Positions 6,604 through 14,152 of a DNA stretch of 53,955 bases are shown here, piece by piece. Each line of letters begins with the position of its first letter. Positions within the stretch are counted from its first letter, which is position 1. The stretch lies in the NCBI RefSeq assembly GCF_000420865.1, contig NZ_ATVT01000020.1:1-53955 (forward strand). Reading direction: 5' to 3'. This DNA is from Butyrivibrio sp. XPD2006 (GTDB lineage: Bacteria > Bacillota > Clostridia > Lachnospirales > Lachnospiraceae). The position numbers and the translations under genes were made by a program. The notes beneath the pieces are model-generated. The model did no database searches and had not been told where the DNA came from. It worked only from the letters and a program-made list of their open reading frames with translations.

Positions 6604-6627
6604 GTTCGATCCCGGTCGCCGGCAGTA
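6604..6627 (+). repeat. att copy 3 (right boundary of the islands)
   Basis: The third exact copy of the 24-bp tRNA-Leu 3' end. Beyond it lies the GAGAAGC terminator and ordinary chromosomal genes, so this is the outer right junction. Confidence 0.88.
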
Positions 6628-6654
6628 AGAGAAGCAGTGATGCTTCTCTTTTTT
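6628..6654 (+). terminator. Terminator beside att copy 3
   Basis: Stem AGAGAAGC/GCTTCTCT, loop AGTGAT, then six T. Identical to the hairpin at 5147. Probably the original terminator of the tRNA cluster. Confidence 0.8.
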
Positions 6655-6716
6655 GTTGCTTTCCTGTACTATAGAATAATCTAATATAGGATTCATTTAC
6701 ATACGGAGAAATAATA

Positions 6717-7196
6717 ATGAGTGTAATGAGTGTAACATTTGATACAGCTAACAATAAAGATATTTCAGAACTGATCAGGCTTCGAATTGCATATATAATG
6801 GATGATTACGGTTCGATCTGTGAAGCTGATAAACATGCTATGGAAGTACAACTGCCGGACTTTTTTGAGAGAAAGCTTGGTAAAGATCTTATTGCTTTTG
6901 TAGCAAGAGCTGATGGACAGCTGGTTGCGACGGCATATCTTTTGCTCATTGAAAAACCAGCAAATCCATCTATGCAAAATGGACTGGTTGGCGAAGCCCT
7001 GAGCGTATTCACTGAGAAAGAGTATCGTGGACAAGGCATCAGTACGCGCTTAATGAACGAGGTAGTAAACTATGCCAAGGAGAATCACCTGTGTTATATA
7101 GACCTGAAGGCTACAGAAGAAGGTTATTCTCTCTATAAAAAGATTGGCTTTGAAGAAAGAAATCAGAAGTATAAGGATATGAGGCTGAAACTGTAG
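6717..7196 (+). CDS. GNAT-family N-acetyltransferase
   Basis: 159 aa, a single GNAT domain. The acetyl-CoA pyrophosphate-binding motif is EYRGQGISTRLMNEV (about 102-116), preceded by the LVGEALSVF beta strand and followed by LYKKIGFEER near the end. The substrate is unknown. The start follows CGGAG eight bases upstream; a second in-frame ATG three codons later is also possible. It is the first gene beyond the island boundary and heads a group with a DUF3795 protein and an S66 peptidase, spaced closely enough for one transcript. Confidence 0.9.
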   Translation: MSVMSVTFDTANNKDISELIRLRIAYIMDDYGSICEADKHAMEVQLPDFFERKLGKDLIAFVARADGQLVATAYLLLIEKPANPSMQNGLVGEALSVFTEKEYRGQGISTRLMNEVVNYAKENHLCYIDLKATEEGYSLYKKIGFEERNQKYKDMRLKL

Positions 7197-7226
7197 TATG
7201 TTTTTGACTAATCTGGGGAGGAAGCG

Positions 7227-7625
7227 ATGAAAAGAGAACTTGGAATAGCTCGTTGCGGATTAGCATGTTGCCTGTGCTCGGAAAATGTAACCTGTAAGGG
7301 ATGCAAACGGGATGGCTTTATGGAGCTGTCCTGGTGCAAGGATGCCGAGTGGTGTGAGGTTCGCAGGTGCGGTATTGATAAGAATTTGAACGGATGTTAT
7401 GAATGCGAACCGGCGAATTGTCGCAAAGGTTTATATGCAGACAAGATTAAAGCAAGGGCATTTGCGGAATATGCACGAAGATTTGGAGTAGAAGAGCTTT
7501 TGGATTGCCTGGAACGCAATGAAAAGGCCGGTATTGTCTATCATCGCGAAGGAATCATTGGAGACTATGATGACTTTGATGATTTAGAGGAACTGATAAG
7601 CTATATAAAAACAGGGAAAAGATAA
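7227..7625 (+). CDS. Cysteine-rich DUF3795-type protein
   Basis: 132 aa with a dense cysteine pattern in the first 75 residues (RCGLACCLCSENVTCKGC, then C-x-CEPANC), typical of DUF3795 proteins and suggestive of zinc or another metal. The C-terminal half is helical with acidic stretches (DYDDFDDLEE). No function is established for this family. The start follows GGGGAGG. Its stop overlaps the start of the next gene by one base, so the two are translationally coupled. Confidence 0.82.
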   Translation: MKRELGIARCGLACCLCSENVTCKGCKRDGFMELSWCKDAEWCEVRRCGIDKNLNGCYECEPANCRKGLYADKIKARAFAEYARRFGVEELLDCLERNEKAGIVYHREGIIGDYDDFDDLEELISYIKTGKR

Positions 7626-8458
7626 TGAAAATTGGTATTTCAGCCTGTTCAAACGGACATTTGCCGGAGTGGCAGGATCAGATAACTGAACTTGAACAGG
7701 TTCTTAGCAACATGGATATTGAAACAGCTCTTTCACCGCATATTATGAGAACTATAGATGAATATAGCGGAACTGATAAGGAAAGAGCTGAAGATCTCAT
7801 GAAGTTTTATGCTGATGATGCGATAGATGCAATCTATGACATTTCCGGCGGAGACTTGGCTAATGGAGTGTTAAAATATTTAGACTATGACGCCATAGCC
7901 AAGACCGATAAGACTTTTTGGGGATATAGCGACCTGACAACTGTTATCAACGCCATATACACAATGACGGGCAAGCCGGGAGTTCTTTATCAGGTAAAAA
8001 ATATAATCTGGTCATGCAGAGATGTTCAAAAGCAGAGATTTTCAGATTACATTTCAGGTAAGAATAATGACCTGTTTGATATAAAATACAGCTTTTTGCA
8101 AGGAACAGCTATGCAGGGCGTGGTTGTGGGTGGCAATATTCGTTGCCTTACTAAGCTTGCAGGAACAAGGTACTGGCCTGATATGAATGGTAAGATATTG
8201 CTTCTTGAGGCACTTGGTGGAGAATCCGGGCAGATAGGAACTCTTTTTAACCAATTGGATGATATAGGTGTGTTTGACCAAATATCAGGTGTATTGCTTG
8301 GAACTTTCACGGGTTATGAAAAGGCAGGGCTATCGCTTTCTGTATATGACCTTTTGAAAATGCATATATCGGATGCACTTCCAGTGGCATGTACAAGAGA
8401 TATAGGACATGGCCATGATGCTAAGGCTATCATGATTGGAAAAGAATACAGTATTTAA
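7625..8458 (+). CDS. S66-family peptidase (LD-carboxypeptidase / MccF-like)
   Basis: 277 aa. The family's Ser-Glu-His triad can be placed at S102 (in WGYSDLT), E195 (LLLEALGGE) and H262 (RDIGHGHD). Members cut murein tetrapeptides between L- and D-residues in the cytoplasm, or inactivate microcin C-like peptide nucleotides (MccF). No signal peptide, so cytoplasmic. Somewhat short for the family (about 300 aa). The acyl-nucleotide self-immunity role versus cell-wall recycling cannot be told apart from sequence. The stop codon lies at the base of the following terminator. Confidence 0.87.
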   Translation: MKIGISACSNGHLPEWQDQITELEQVLSNMDIETALSPHIMRTIDEYSGTDKERAEDLMKFYADDAIDAIYDISGGDLANGVLKYLDYDAIAKTDKTFWGYSDLTTVINAIYTMTGKPGVLYQVKNIIWSCRDVQKQRFSDYISGKNNDLFDIKYSFLQGTAMQGVVVGGNIRCLTKLAGTRYWPDMNGKILLLEALGGESGQIGTLFNQLDDIGVFDQISGVLLGTFTGYEKAGLSLSVYDLLKMHISDALPVACTRDIGHGHDAKAIMIGKEYSI

Positions 8459-8484
8459 GAGAAGCAGGAATGCTTCTCTTTTTT
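8458..8484 (+). terminator. Terminator after the S66 peptidase
   Basis: Stem AGAGAAGC/GCTTCTCT with loop AGGAAT and six T; it starts on the last base of the stop codon. Nearly the same hairpin as at 5147 and 6628. Confidence 0.85.
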
Positions 8485-8590
8485 ATATCAATCTTTTATA
8501 TATATTTAAGAATAAAAACTAGCGGAATATAGTATTATTTAAGGTAGACAAATATTTATAATGATAATTATGCCTTCAAGGAGGAATGCT

Positions 8591-9664
8591 TTGTCTGAAA
8601 AGATTAAAAATATATTTCGCAAATTTCTGATAGTAGCTTTTTCTCTTGTGCTTGCAGGTACCAGCAGTGGATTTTCTACGAATGCAGAGATAAATGAAGA
8701 CAGTACAGATACTGAAAATGTAGTGGATTTTGAACATAGTCTCGATGATTATGTACCTGCCAAGAAGAGATACAACTTTTATTTTACTTATAAGATAGTT
8801 CATCCGTGGTGGGATGCTGTTGCCCTTGGAATGGAGGACGCTCAGCAGAAATATCTTGATAAGGGCATAGTCATTACTTATGAGTATATGGCTCCGGATG
8901 CAGCTTCTTATGAGGATCAGATCAAAAGGTTATTAGAGGCCGAGAAAGGTAATTATGATGTAATCGGAGTTGATGTGGCAGATGAGGAGAAGATAACTCC
9001 TGTACTTGATAAAATGATGGCTGAAGGCAATAAGGTCATGACGTTCTCCAGCTCTGATGCAGCTCCTTATTGCAAGAGGATTGCTTACGTCGGGAATACC
9101 CATAACTATCAGGATGGAGCAGATTTAACTGAAGCTCTTTGTAAAAAACTTGGCTACAAGGGTAAGGTGGGTATACTCGTTGGTAGTTACGGTGCTCCAT
9201 GCCATGAAGACAGAGCAAAGGGAGCAAAAGACACTATTGCCAGATATACGGATATGGAAATAGTTGCGGTTGAATATGATCAGGACTCCATTGATATGGC
9301 ATATGATCTGGCTAAGCAGATGCTTGGGGACAATCCTGATATTGCAGGTTTTGTATGTTGCAATATGAGTAATCCTGTCGGAACAGCCAGAGCGGTTACC
9401 GAGCTTGGAAGCAGTGCAGTGATTGTGGGAATGGACCATGATCAGGAGGCGCTTCATTATCTCAAGGATGGTGTTATCTATTGCCTTGGAGTGCAGGATT
9501 GCTATTCGATTGGCTTTGACACCTTACAGGTTGCGGTGAAAATTGCAGATGGAAATTTGCCGGGAGATCTTTTCCCGGATAAGACTGATGAAAGTACAAC
9601 CATCATTTATCAGGAAGATGCGGAAGCAATGCTTGAAGTCTTATATGGAGATGCTTCGCAATGA
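8591..9664 (+). CDS. Sugar-type substrate-binding protein paired with a diguanylate cyclase
   Basis: The best start is TTG 8591, six bases after AAGGAGG; in-frame ATGs at 8561 and 8570 lie before that ribosome site. From TTG the product is about 357 aa with an N-terminal signal (KIKNIFRKFLIVAFSLVLAGTS). The body is a periplasmic-binding-protein type I fold of the ribose/LacI kind: FYFTYKIVHPWWDAVALGME at the start of lobe 1, YDVIGVDVADEE, YVGNTH, GKVGILVG, and VGMDHDQEALHYL in lobe 2. No ABC permease or ATPase is nearby. Its 3' end overlaps the next gene by four bases, so it probably serves as the ligand sensor of that cyclase instead of a transporter. Confidence 0.85.
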   Translation: MSEKIKNIFRKFLIVAFSLVLAGTSSGFSTNAEINEDSTDTENVVDFEHSLDDYVPAKKRYNFYFTYKIVHPWWDAVALGMEDAQQKYLDKGIVITYEYMAPDAASYEDQIKRLLEAEKGNYDVIGVDVADEEKITPVLDKMMAEGNKVMTFSSSDAAPYCKRIAYVGNTHNYQDGADLTEALCKKLGYKGKVGILVGSYGAPCHEDRAKGAKDTIARYTDMEIVAVEYDQDSIDMAYDLAKQMLGDNPDIAGFVCCNMSNPVGTARAVTELGSSAVIVGMDHDQEALHYLKDGVIYCLGVQDCYSIGFDTLQVAVKIADGNLPGDLFPDKTDESTTIIYQEDAEAMLEVLYGDASQ

Positions 9665-11160
9665 AGAGCAGGAAGATTACTGAAAAGGCAGTGATAATAA
9701 CTGCGGCGATAGGTGGTGTTCTTATCTTGATAATGCTGATCGCCAATACTTATTGGGCTTCCAGGCAGGCTATATCGTCTACAAATGAGGCAGTTTCTGC
9801 TGTAAGTGCTTTTTATCTCGAATCGATGGCAGACAGACGAGCCAAGACAATTACAAACCTGATCAACAATAATTTTGACTACATGGAAAAGGCTGTAAGT
9901 GTCATAGATGATGAGAAGATAGAATCGCAGGAGGATCTGCGGGCAGCCATTGGTAGGATGAAGAGGCTTTTGTCGCTTAGCCGTTTTGCGCTTGTAGATG
10001 AGGATGATATAGTTTATACGCAGTACACCACATATACCGGCCGAAGCAGGCATCCGTTCCTTGCGAATAAGACATTGGATGGCAGAATGATAAGCACTGT
10101 TTTTCGTTATGGTTCGTCCAAGGATCTGTGTCTGGCAATCCCGATAGATATCAAGATAATGGGCAAACAGTTTAAAGCATGTTTTGTCCAGATAGATATT
10201 AATGACATAGTTGGCCTGCTTGCTTTTGATGATCAGGAAAGTACACATTTTGCGCTGTATTCGGAAAATGGCGGAAATATATCAGAAACAGAACTTGGCC
10301 AGTTTATTGGAACAAAAAATATTTTTGACGCCACAAACGGTAATGTTTCCGAGGAAAAGTGGAATTCATTCCGTGAAGATTTTGCAAACGGAAAAAGAGG
10401 AACGCTGACTTTTACCATAAATGACGTAGTTGATACAATATGCTATGAACCTGTGCCTGAAACCGGATGGGAGCTGGTTGTAATGATCCGTGAGAGCGTT
10501 ATTCAGGATCAGTTTCAGGAGATCAGCAAAAAGAGTCTTACCGCTAATCGTAGGCAAATATTATTCATCCTTGTAGTGGCTTCTCTTTTCTCGGCGATAT
10601 TATTCTACATGATGAGGCGTGTTGCCAACGAGAAGCTGAAAGAAGAAAAAGAAAACAGTAAAGCTTTCAAGAGCATGGCAAATACTGATTCACTTACGGG
10701 AGTCAGAAACAAACATGCCTATATGGAAACAGAAGCCCAGTTAAACAGCTGGATTCGTGAAAGAGCTGTTGATAAGCTTGCCCTTGTAGCATGTGATATA
10801 AATGGTCTTAAGTATGTCAATGACACGCAGGGACATGCTGCCGGTGACCAGCTTATCAAAGACGCATGTGCTCTTATCTGTAATGTTTTCAGTCATGGTT
10901 CGGTTTACAGAACAGGTGGTGATGAGTTTGTAGTTCTTTTGTCCGGAAAAGGCTTTGACACCAGAGAGGAAACAATTGCCGAGTTTAACAGGCAGGTGGA
11001 AGGAAACATCAAGGAAAACGGGGTTGTTGTTTCTATCGGTTATACAACGCTACAGCCGGATGATGAACAGGTACATGACCTGTTTGAACGAGCGGATCAT
11101 ATGATGTATGACCGCAAAAAAGAATTGAAAAACATGGGAGCAAAAACAAGAGAATCGTAG
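9661..11160 (+). CDS. Membrane diguanylate cyclase with extracellular sensor domain
   Basis: 499 aa. TM1 at about 10-28, an extracellular region of about 270 residues (likely a Cache-type sensor), TM2 at about 298-318 and a cytoplasmic GGDEF domain. The catalytic GGDEF is intact at 419-423, and SLTGVRNKHAY marks the domain start, so it should make cyclic di-GMP from two GTP. An RxxD inhibitory site is not seen before GGDEF. ATGA overlap with the binding-protein gene argues for a two-part receptor in which the bound sugar controls the cyclase, much like LuxP with LuxQ; that is inference. Confidence 0.93.
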   Translation: MKSRKITEKAVIITAAIGGVLILIMLIANTYWASRQAISSTNEAVSAVSAFYLESMADRRAKTITNLINNNFDYMEKAVSVIDDEKIESQEDLRAAIGRMKRLLSLSRFALVDEDDIVYTQYTTYTGRSRHPFLANKTLDGRMISTVFRYGSSKDLCLAIPIDIKIMGKQFKACFVQIDINDIVGLLAFDDQESTHFALYSENGGNISETELGQFIGTKNIFDATNGNVSEEKWNSFREDFANGKRGTLTFTINDVVDTICYEPVPETGWELVVMIRESVIQDQFQEISKKSLTANRRQILFILVVASLFSAILFYMMRRVANEKLKEEKENSKAFKSMANTDSLTGVRNKHAYMETEAQLNSWIRERAVDKLALVACDINGLKYVNDTQGHAAGDQLIKDACALICNVFSHGSVYRTGGDEFVVLLSGKGFDTREETIAEFNRQVEGNIKENGVVVSIGYTTLQPDDEQVHDLFERADHMMYDRKKELKNMGAKTRES

Positions 11161-11179
11161 CAATACGGTTCTCTTTTTT
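11149..11179 (+). terminator. Terminator after the diguanylate cyclase
   Basis: 11-bp stem AGAGAATCGTA/TACGGTTCTCT (one wobble) followed by six T. The cyclase stop codon lies inside the hairpin. Confidence 0.85.
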
Positions 11180-11246
11180 GTTTGTATCTTGTACTATAGA
11201 AGAGTATGTAAAAAATGATTGGAAAAAAGATAGAAAGGCTATAGTC

Positions 11247-11819
11247 ATGCCTATACTTATTGAATTATTTTTGACCTTCGCCAAGATCGGACTTTTTACT
11301 TTTGGCGGAGGGTATGCGATGCTCTCGATCATTGAGAACATCTGCGTGGAAAAGAAAAACTGGATCACTCATGATGAGATGATGAATGTCACGGTTATTG
11401 CGGAGTCGACGCCCGGGCCGATAGCGATAAACTGTGCCACCTTTGTTGGGTATAAAAAAGGCAAGGTGCCCGGGGCTGTTCTGGCAACGCTCGGCGTGGT
11501 GTTACCTTCTTTTATCATAATCTTTGCTATATCTATGTTCCTCGAGGGCTTTCTGGAGATTACGTGGATCGCGCATGCTTTTCAGGGAATCAAGATTGCT
11601 GTAGGTATACTGATACTTGATGCGGCGCTTAAGATGATAAAGAAGATGCAGAAAAGGCCCTTGCAAGTGGGGATTCTTATCGTTACCTTTGCTGTGCTCA
11701 TGCTTGTTAATGTGCTGAAGATACATGTGTCATCAATATTAGTTATGCTGGCCTCTGCACTTGTTAGCCTGGCTTTCTTTCAAATTGATAAATTCAGGAG
11801 AAAGGAGGGACAGGTATGA
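11247..11819 (+). CDS. Chromate transporter family, first half-size subunit
   Basis: About 190 aa from ATG 11247; the longer frame from TTG 11178 would start in the terminator T-run and is unlikely. One CHR domain: FAKIGLFTFGGGYAML at the start, the ESTPGPIAIN signature at about 53-62, and five or six membrane helices. Short-chain CHR proteins work as two-gene pairs that together equal one long ChrA; some export chromate, others may move other anions. The stop overlaps the start of the second subunit by four bases. Confidence 0.88.
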   Translation: MPILIELFLTFAKIGLFTFGGGYAMLSIIENICVEKKNWITHDEMMNVTVIAESTPGPIAINCATFVGYKKGKVPGAVLATLGVVLPSFIIIFAISMFLEGFLEITWIAHAFQGIKIAVGILILDAALKMIKKMQKRPLQVGILIVTFAVLMLVNVLKIHVSSILVMLASALVSLAFFQIDKFRRKEGQV

Positions 11820-12376
11820 TCTACCTTGATCTTTTGATTGGATTTCTGGAAGTGGGACTGTTCTCCTTTGGCGGCGCATATGCAGCGATACCTCTTATCA
11901 GAGATGTAGTGCTGGCCCACGGCTGGATGGATGACGAGATGATCTCTTACATGATAGCTGTCAGCGAGAGTACGCCGGGGCCCATCATGGTGAATCTTGC
12001 GACGTACATCGGAAGCAATAAAGGCGGTCTCTTGGGAGCTGTGATTGCAACGACAGCGGTCGTACTTCCTGCGTTCTTCATCATACTGATCATACTGGGG
12101 CTGGCGAAGAATTTGTTAAAGAACTCTTACGCCCAGGCAATACTGACGGGGCTTAAGTCCTGCGTTATCGGTGTCATTCTGGCAACCGGGGCATATATGA
12201 TTCTTGGCAACTGCGGGGTTACTAGTGAGAACGGTATCGATATCACAGCAATCCTCATAACCTGTGGCCTTGCGATAGTATATTACGGCATGAGAAAAGT
12301 AAGGAAAAACGGCATATCACCTATTGGCTTGATATGCATCGCAGCAGTAGTAGGAGTAGCGGTTTATGGAATATAA
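11816..12376 (+). CDS. Chromate transporter family, second half-size subunit
   Basis: 186 aa, homologous to the upstream subunit and overlapping it by ATGA. It shows LFSFGGAYAAIPLI, the ESTPGPIMVNLATYIG signature and five or six hydrophobic helices. As the second half of a two-gene CHR pair it should insert with opposite topology and form the dimeric pump. The physiological anion is not known from sequence. Translational coupling suggests equal amounts of both subunits. Confidence 0.88.
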   Translation: MIYLDLLIGFLEVGLFSFGGAYAAIPLIRDVVLAHGWMDDEMISYMIAVSESTPGPIMVNLATYIGSNKGGLLGAVIATTAVVLPAFFIILIILGLAKNLLKNSYAQAILTGLKSCVIGVILATGAYMILGNCGVTSENGIDITAILITCGLAIVYYGMRKVRKNGISPIGLICIAAVVGVAVYGI

Positions 12377-12539
12377 GCTAATTGACAATCAGCTAAAGGC
12401 TGAGGATTTTATCAAGCTGAAGGTTTCAGCGGGCTTTCGAGAAAGACCTGCAGAACTGGTAGAGAAGGCTCTTAAGAACAATCTTTACGATGTGGTTGCT
12501 GTGACCGATGGAGAAGTCATCGGAACAACAAGCACATAG
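12366..12539 (+). pseudogene. Truncated GNAT acetyltransferase remnant
   Basis: A 57-codon frame from ATG 12366, overlapping the end of the transporter gene: MEYKLIDNQL, FRERPAELVEKALKNN, then YDVVAVTDGEVIGTTST and a stop. This is the first third of a small GNAT protein, ending where the central acetyl-CoA core should begin. The palindrome array starts 40 bases after the stop, so the rest of the gene may have been lost when that array arose. Confidence 0.6.
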
Positions 12540-12579
12540 AGCGTTGACGGCAATTTGTTGACGCTATTAAGTGTGTAAC

Positions 12580-12812
12580 AGTCATGCTAAACAGAAAAAA
12601 TCTTAAAAACATGACTTTCGCTTTACTGGCAGTCATGTTTTTTGAGAAATTTGATCTGAGCATGACTTTTAGAGGGGACAAAAGTCATGTTATTTGCAAA
12701 TTTTCTGCAGAGCATGACTGCGGAGTCATGCGTATTGGATTTTTTCTGTAGCGCATGACTTTTGGAGGGTGTAAAAGTCATGTTTTTTGCAAATTTTCTG
12801 TATGGCATGACT
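12580..12812. repeat. Regular array of AGTCATG / CATGACT inverted boxes
   Basis: Ten boxes alternate: AGTCATG at 12580, 12631, 12683, 12724 and 12776, and CATGACT at 12610, 12661, 12713, 12754 and 12806. Each AGTCATG is followed exactly 30 bases later by CATGACT, giving five 37-bp units with 23-bp interiors. The units are separated by 14-15 bp, or 4 bp once. Interiors of the last units are alike (TTTTTTGCAAATTTTCTG). Nothing else is seen in the 329-bp gap, apart from the ribosome site AAGGAGG at 12855-12861 for the next gene. Confidence 0.85.
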
Positions 12813-12868
12813 GGAGCAGGAATTGAAGTATCTAATAAGCCATTACTTTTGGCTAAGGAGGAACAATA

Positions 12869-13414
12869 ATGATATTTGAAGAAGAAAAGTATACTTTGGG
12901 GAAAAGAGATATCGTACTGCGCAGCGCTCATGAAGATGAGGCTGACATGCTCATAGATTATCTTAAGACAGTTTGCGGAGAAACTAACTTTTTACTGGTT
13001 AATCCGGATGAAGTTAAGTACACAGTAGAAGATGAGATCAAGTTCATTAAGAGCCATAACGAGTCTGAAAATGAACTTGTAATGTGCGCTTTTGTAGACG
13101 GCGTATATGCAGGAAACTGCTCTTTTACCAGCAGAGGAAGCAGCAGAAGAGCCAGACACAGAGCGGACATCGGGATAGCTCTTTTCCAGAAGTATACAGG
13201 CTTCGGCCTTGGCAGACTGATGCTCGAGAGGCTGATCCAAAAGATAAAAGACTGTGGCTATGAGCAGGCAGAGCTTACAGTCGTGAGCGGCAACGACAAG
13301 GCATATCATCTGTACGAGAGCCTTGGCTTCAAGGAGTGCGGACACATGCCGAACGCCAACAAATACGACGACGGTTCTTACAGTGATGACATCTATATGG
13401 TTCTGAAGTTTTGA
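12869..13414 (+). CDS. GNAT-family N-acetyltransferase
   Basis: 181 aa. A full GNAT fold with LRSAHEDEADMLIDYL at the start, the acetyl-CoA loop QKYTGFGLGRLMLERL (about 107-122), and LTVVSGNDKAYHLYESLGFKECG. It ends in a Y..DIYMVLKF strand, as in RimL- or SpeG-like enzymes. The acceptor (protein N-terminus, polyamine or antibiotic) is not clear. The start follows AAGGAGG eight bases upstream. It overlaps by four bases the longer, less likely start of the HD gene. Confidence 0.9.
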   Translation: MIFEEEKYTLGKRDIVLRSAHEDEADMLIDYLKTVCGETNFLLVNPDEVKYTVEDEIKFIKSHNESENELVMCAFVDGVYAGNCSFTSRGSSRRARHRADIGIALFQKYTGFGLGRLMLERLIQKIKDCGYEQAELTVVSGNDKAYHLYESLGFKECGHMPNANKYDDGSYSDDIYMVLKF

Positions 13415-13437
13415 AAACTAAAGTTGGGGAGCAAAGC

Positions 13438-14085
13438 ATGAACACAGAATTGATAACGAAAACCGAGAATTTCCTCAAGCAGAAATTCGATGGCAGCGCA
13501 TATTTCAAAGACCATCCGGATGAGAAGGCCTACAGGCTTGAGCATTCATACAGGGTTGCGAATATAGGAAAAGAGATTGCCGAGAAGGAAGGCTTTGATG
13601 TAACTGAGATGGTGATGGCATGTCTTTTACATGATGTGTCTTACTGCGAGGACTTCGACGATGATGGCTGGAAGGACCATGGGAGAAACGCAGCTAAGAT
13701 AGCGCGTCCATTCCTGCAAGAGCTCGGATTGCCTGAAGACAGGGTGAATGACATGTGCTACGGAATTGCGATACATGTAGATGACGAGGCCGATTTTGAG
13801 GGTGAGAGAACTCCTTTTGCGCTGTCGGTAGGGGACGCTGACAACATCGACAGGTTTGATGCATACCGTATTCATGAGATGCTAGTGCATGATAAATTTC
13901 TGGAAATGAGTTTTGAGGAAAAGACAGAACTTGTTAATACCAGGATCGAGAAGCTGGGGAAAGCGATGCAAATGGAGCTTGGCACCAAAACAGCAGAAAA
14001 GATCTGGTCTGAGCGAATCGCATATTACATCGGTTTCTACGAGAAACTGCAGAGACAATTCAGTAACAGCACAGCCATAAATTAA
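13438..14085 (+). CDS. HD-domain phosphohydrolase
   Basis: 215 aa from ATG 13438, chosen because TTGGGGAGC lies seven bases before it; the in-frame ATG at 13411 has no such site. Metal-binding residues of the HD family are visible: H in LEHSYRVANI, the HD pair in ACLLHDVSY, and D in VGDADNIDRFDAY. Such proteins are metal-dependent phosphohydrolases, often acting on nucleotides. The neighbouring Nudix and glycosylase genes would suit a nucleotide housekeeping role, but the substrate is unknown. Confidence 0.87.
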   Translation: MNTELITKTENFLKQKFDGSAYFKDHPDEKAYRLEHSYRVANIGKEIAEKEGFDVTEMVMACLLHDVSYCEDFDDDGWKDHGRNAAKIARPFLQELGLPEDRVNDMCYGIAIHVDDEADFEGERTPFALSVGDADNIDRFDAYRIHEMLVHDKFLEMSFEEKTELVNTRIEKLGKAMQMELGTKTAEKIWSERIAYYIGFYEKLQRQFSNSTAIN

Positions 14086-14152
14086 AGTGTTGACTTTGAC
14101 GTAACGTAAAGGCATAGAATCAGAAAAAACAGGACAAGGAGAGGTATGAAAG

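Larger units (their letters stand above)
951..6627. mobile_element. Two tandem tRNA-Leu genomic islands lacking an integrase
   Basis: Three copies of the same 24-bp tRNA-Leu 3' end (951, 5121, 6604) bound two units of about 4.2 and 1.5 kb. The right ends of both units also share about 80-95 bp before the att core and the same terminator after it. No integrase, excisionase or replication gene is visible, so the units are decayed, or satellites mobilised by an integrase encoded elsewhere. The cargo is AT-richer than the downstream core genes, with many AAA, ATA and TTT codons. Cargo: two structured RNAs, PBECR4-like genes, a TOTE primase-helicase and an XRE module. Confidence 0.75.

Noticed and set aside
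9610..10248. Minus-strand frame of 212 aa
   Set aside because: It lies opposite the diguanylate cyclase gene, whose domains are clear; its composition is that of a shadow frame.
11178..11246. Upstream start of the first chromate-transporter subunit
   Set aside because: It would begin with TTG inside the T-run of a terminator and has no ribosome site; ATG 11247 fits the family N-terminus.
12580..12812. CRISPR array
   Set aside because: The repeats are only 7-base boxes or variable 18-29 bp palindromes, the 23-bp stretches between them resemble each other, and no cas gene is near.
12623..12931. Minus-strand frame of 102 aa across the palindrome array
   Set aside because: It is made of translated repeats (KSHA... 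units), has no ribosome site and overlaps a good plus-strand gene.
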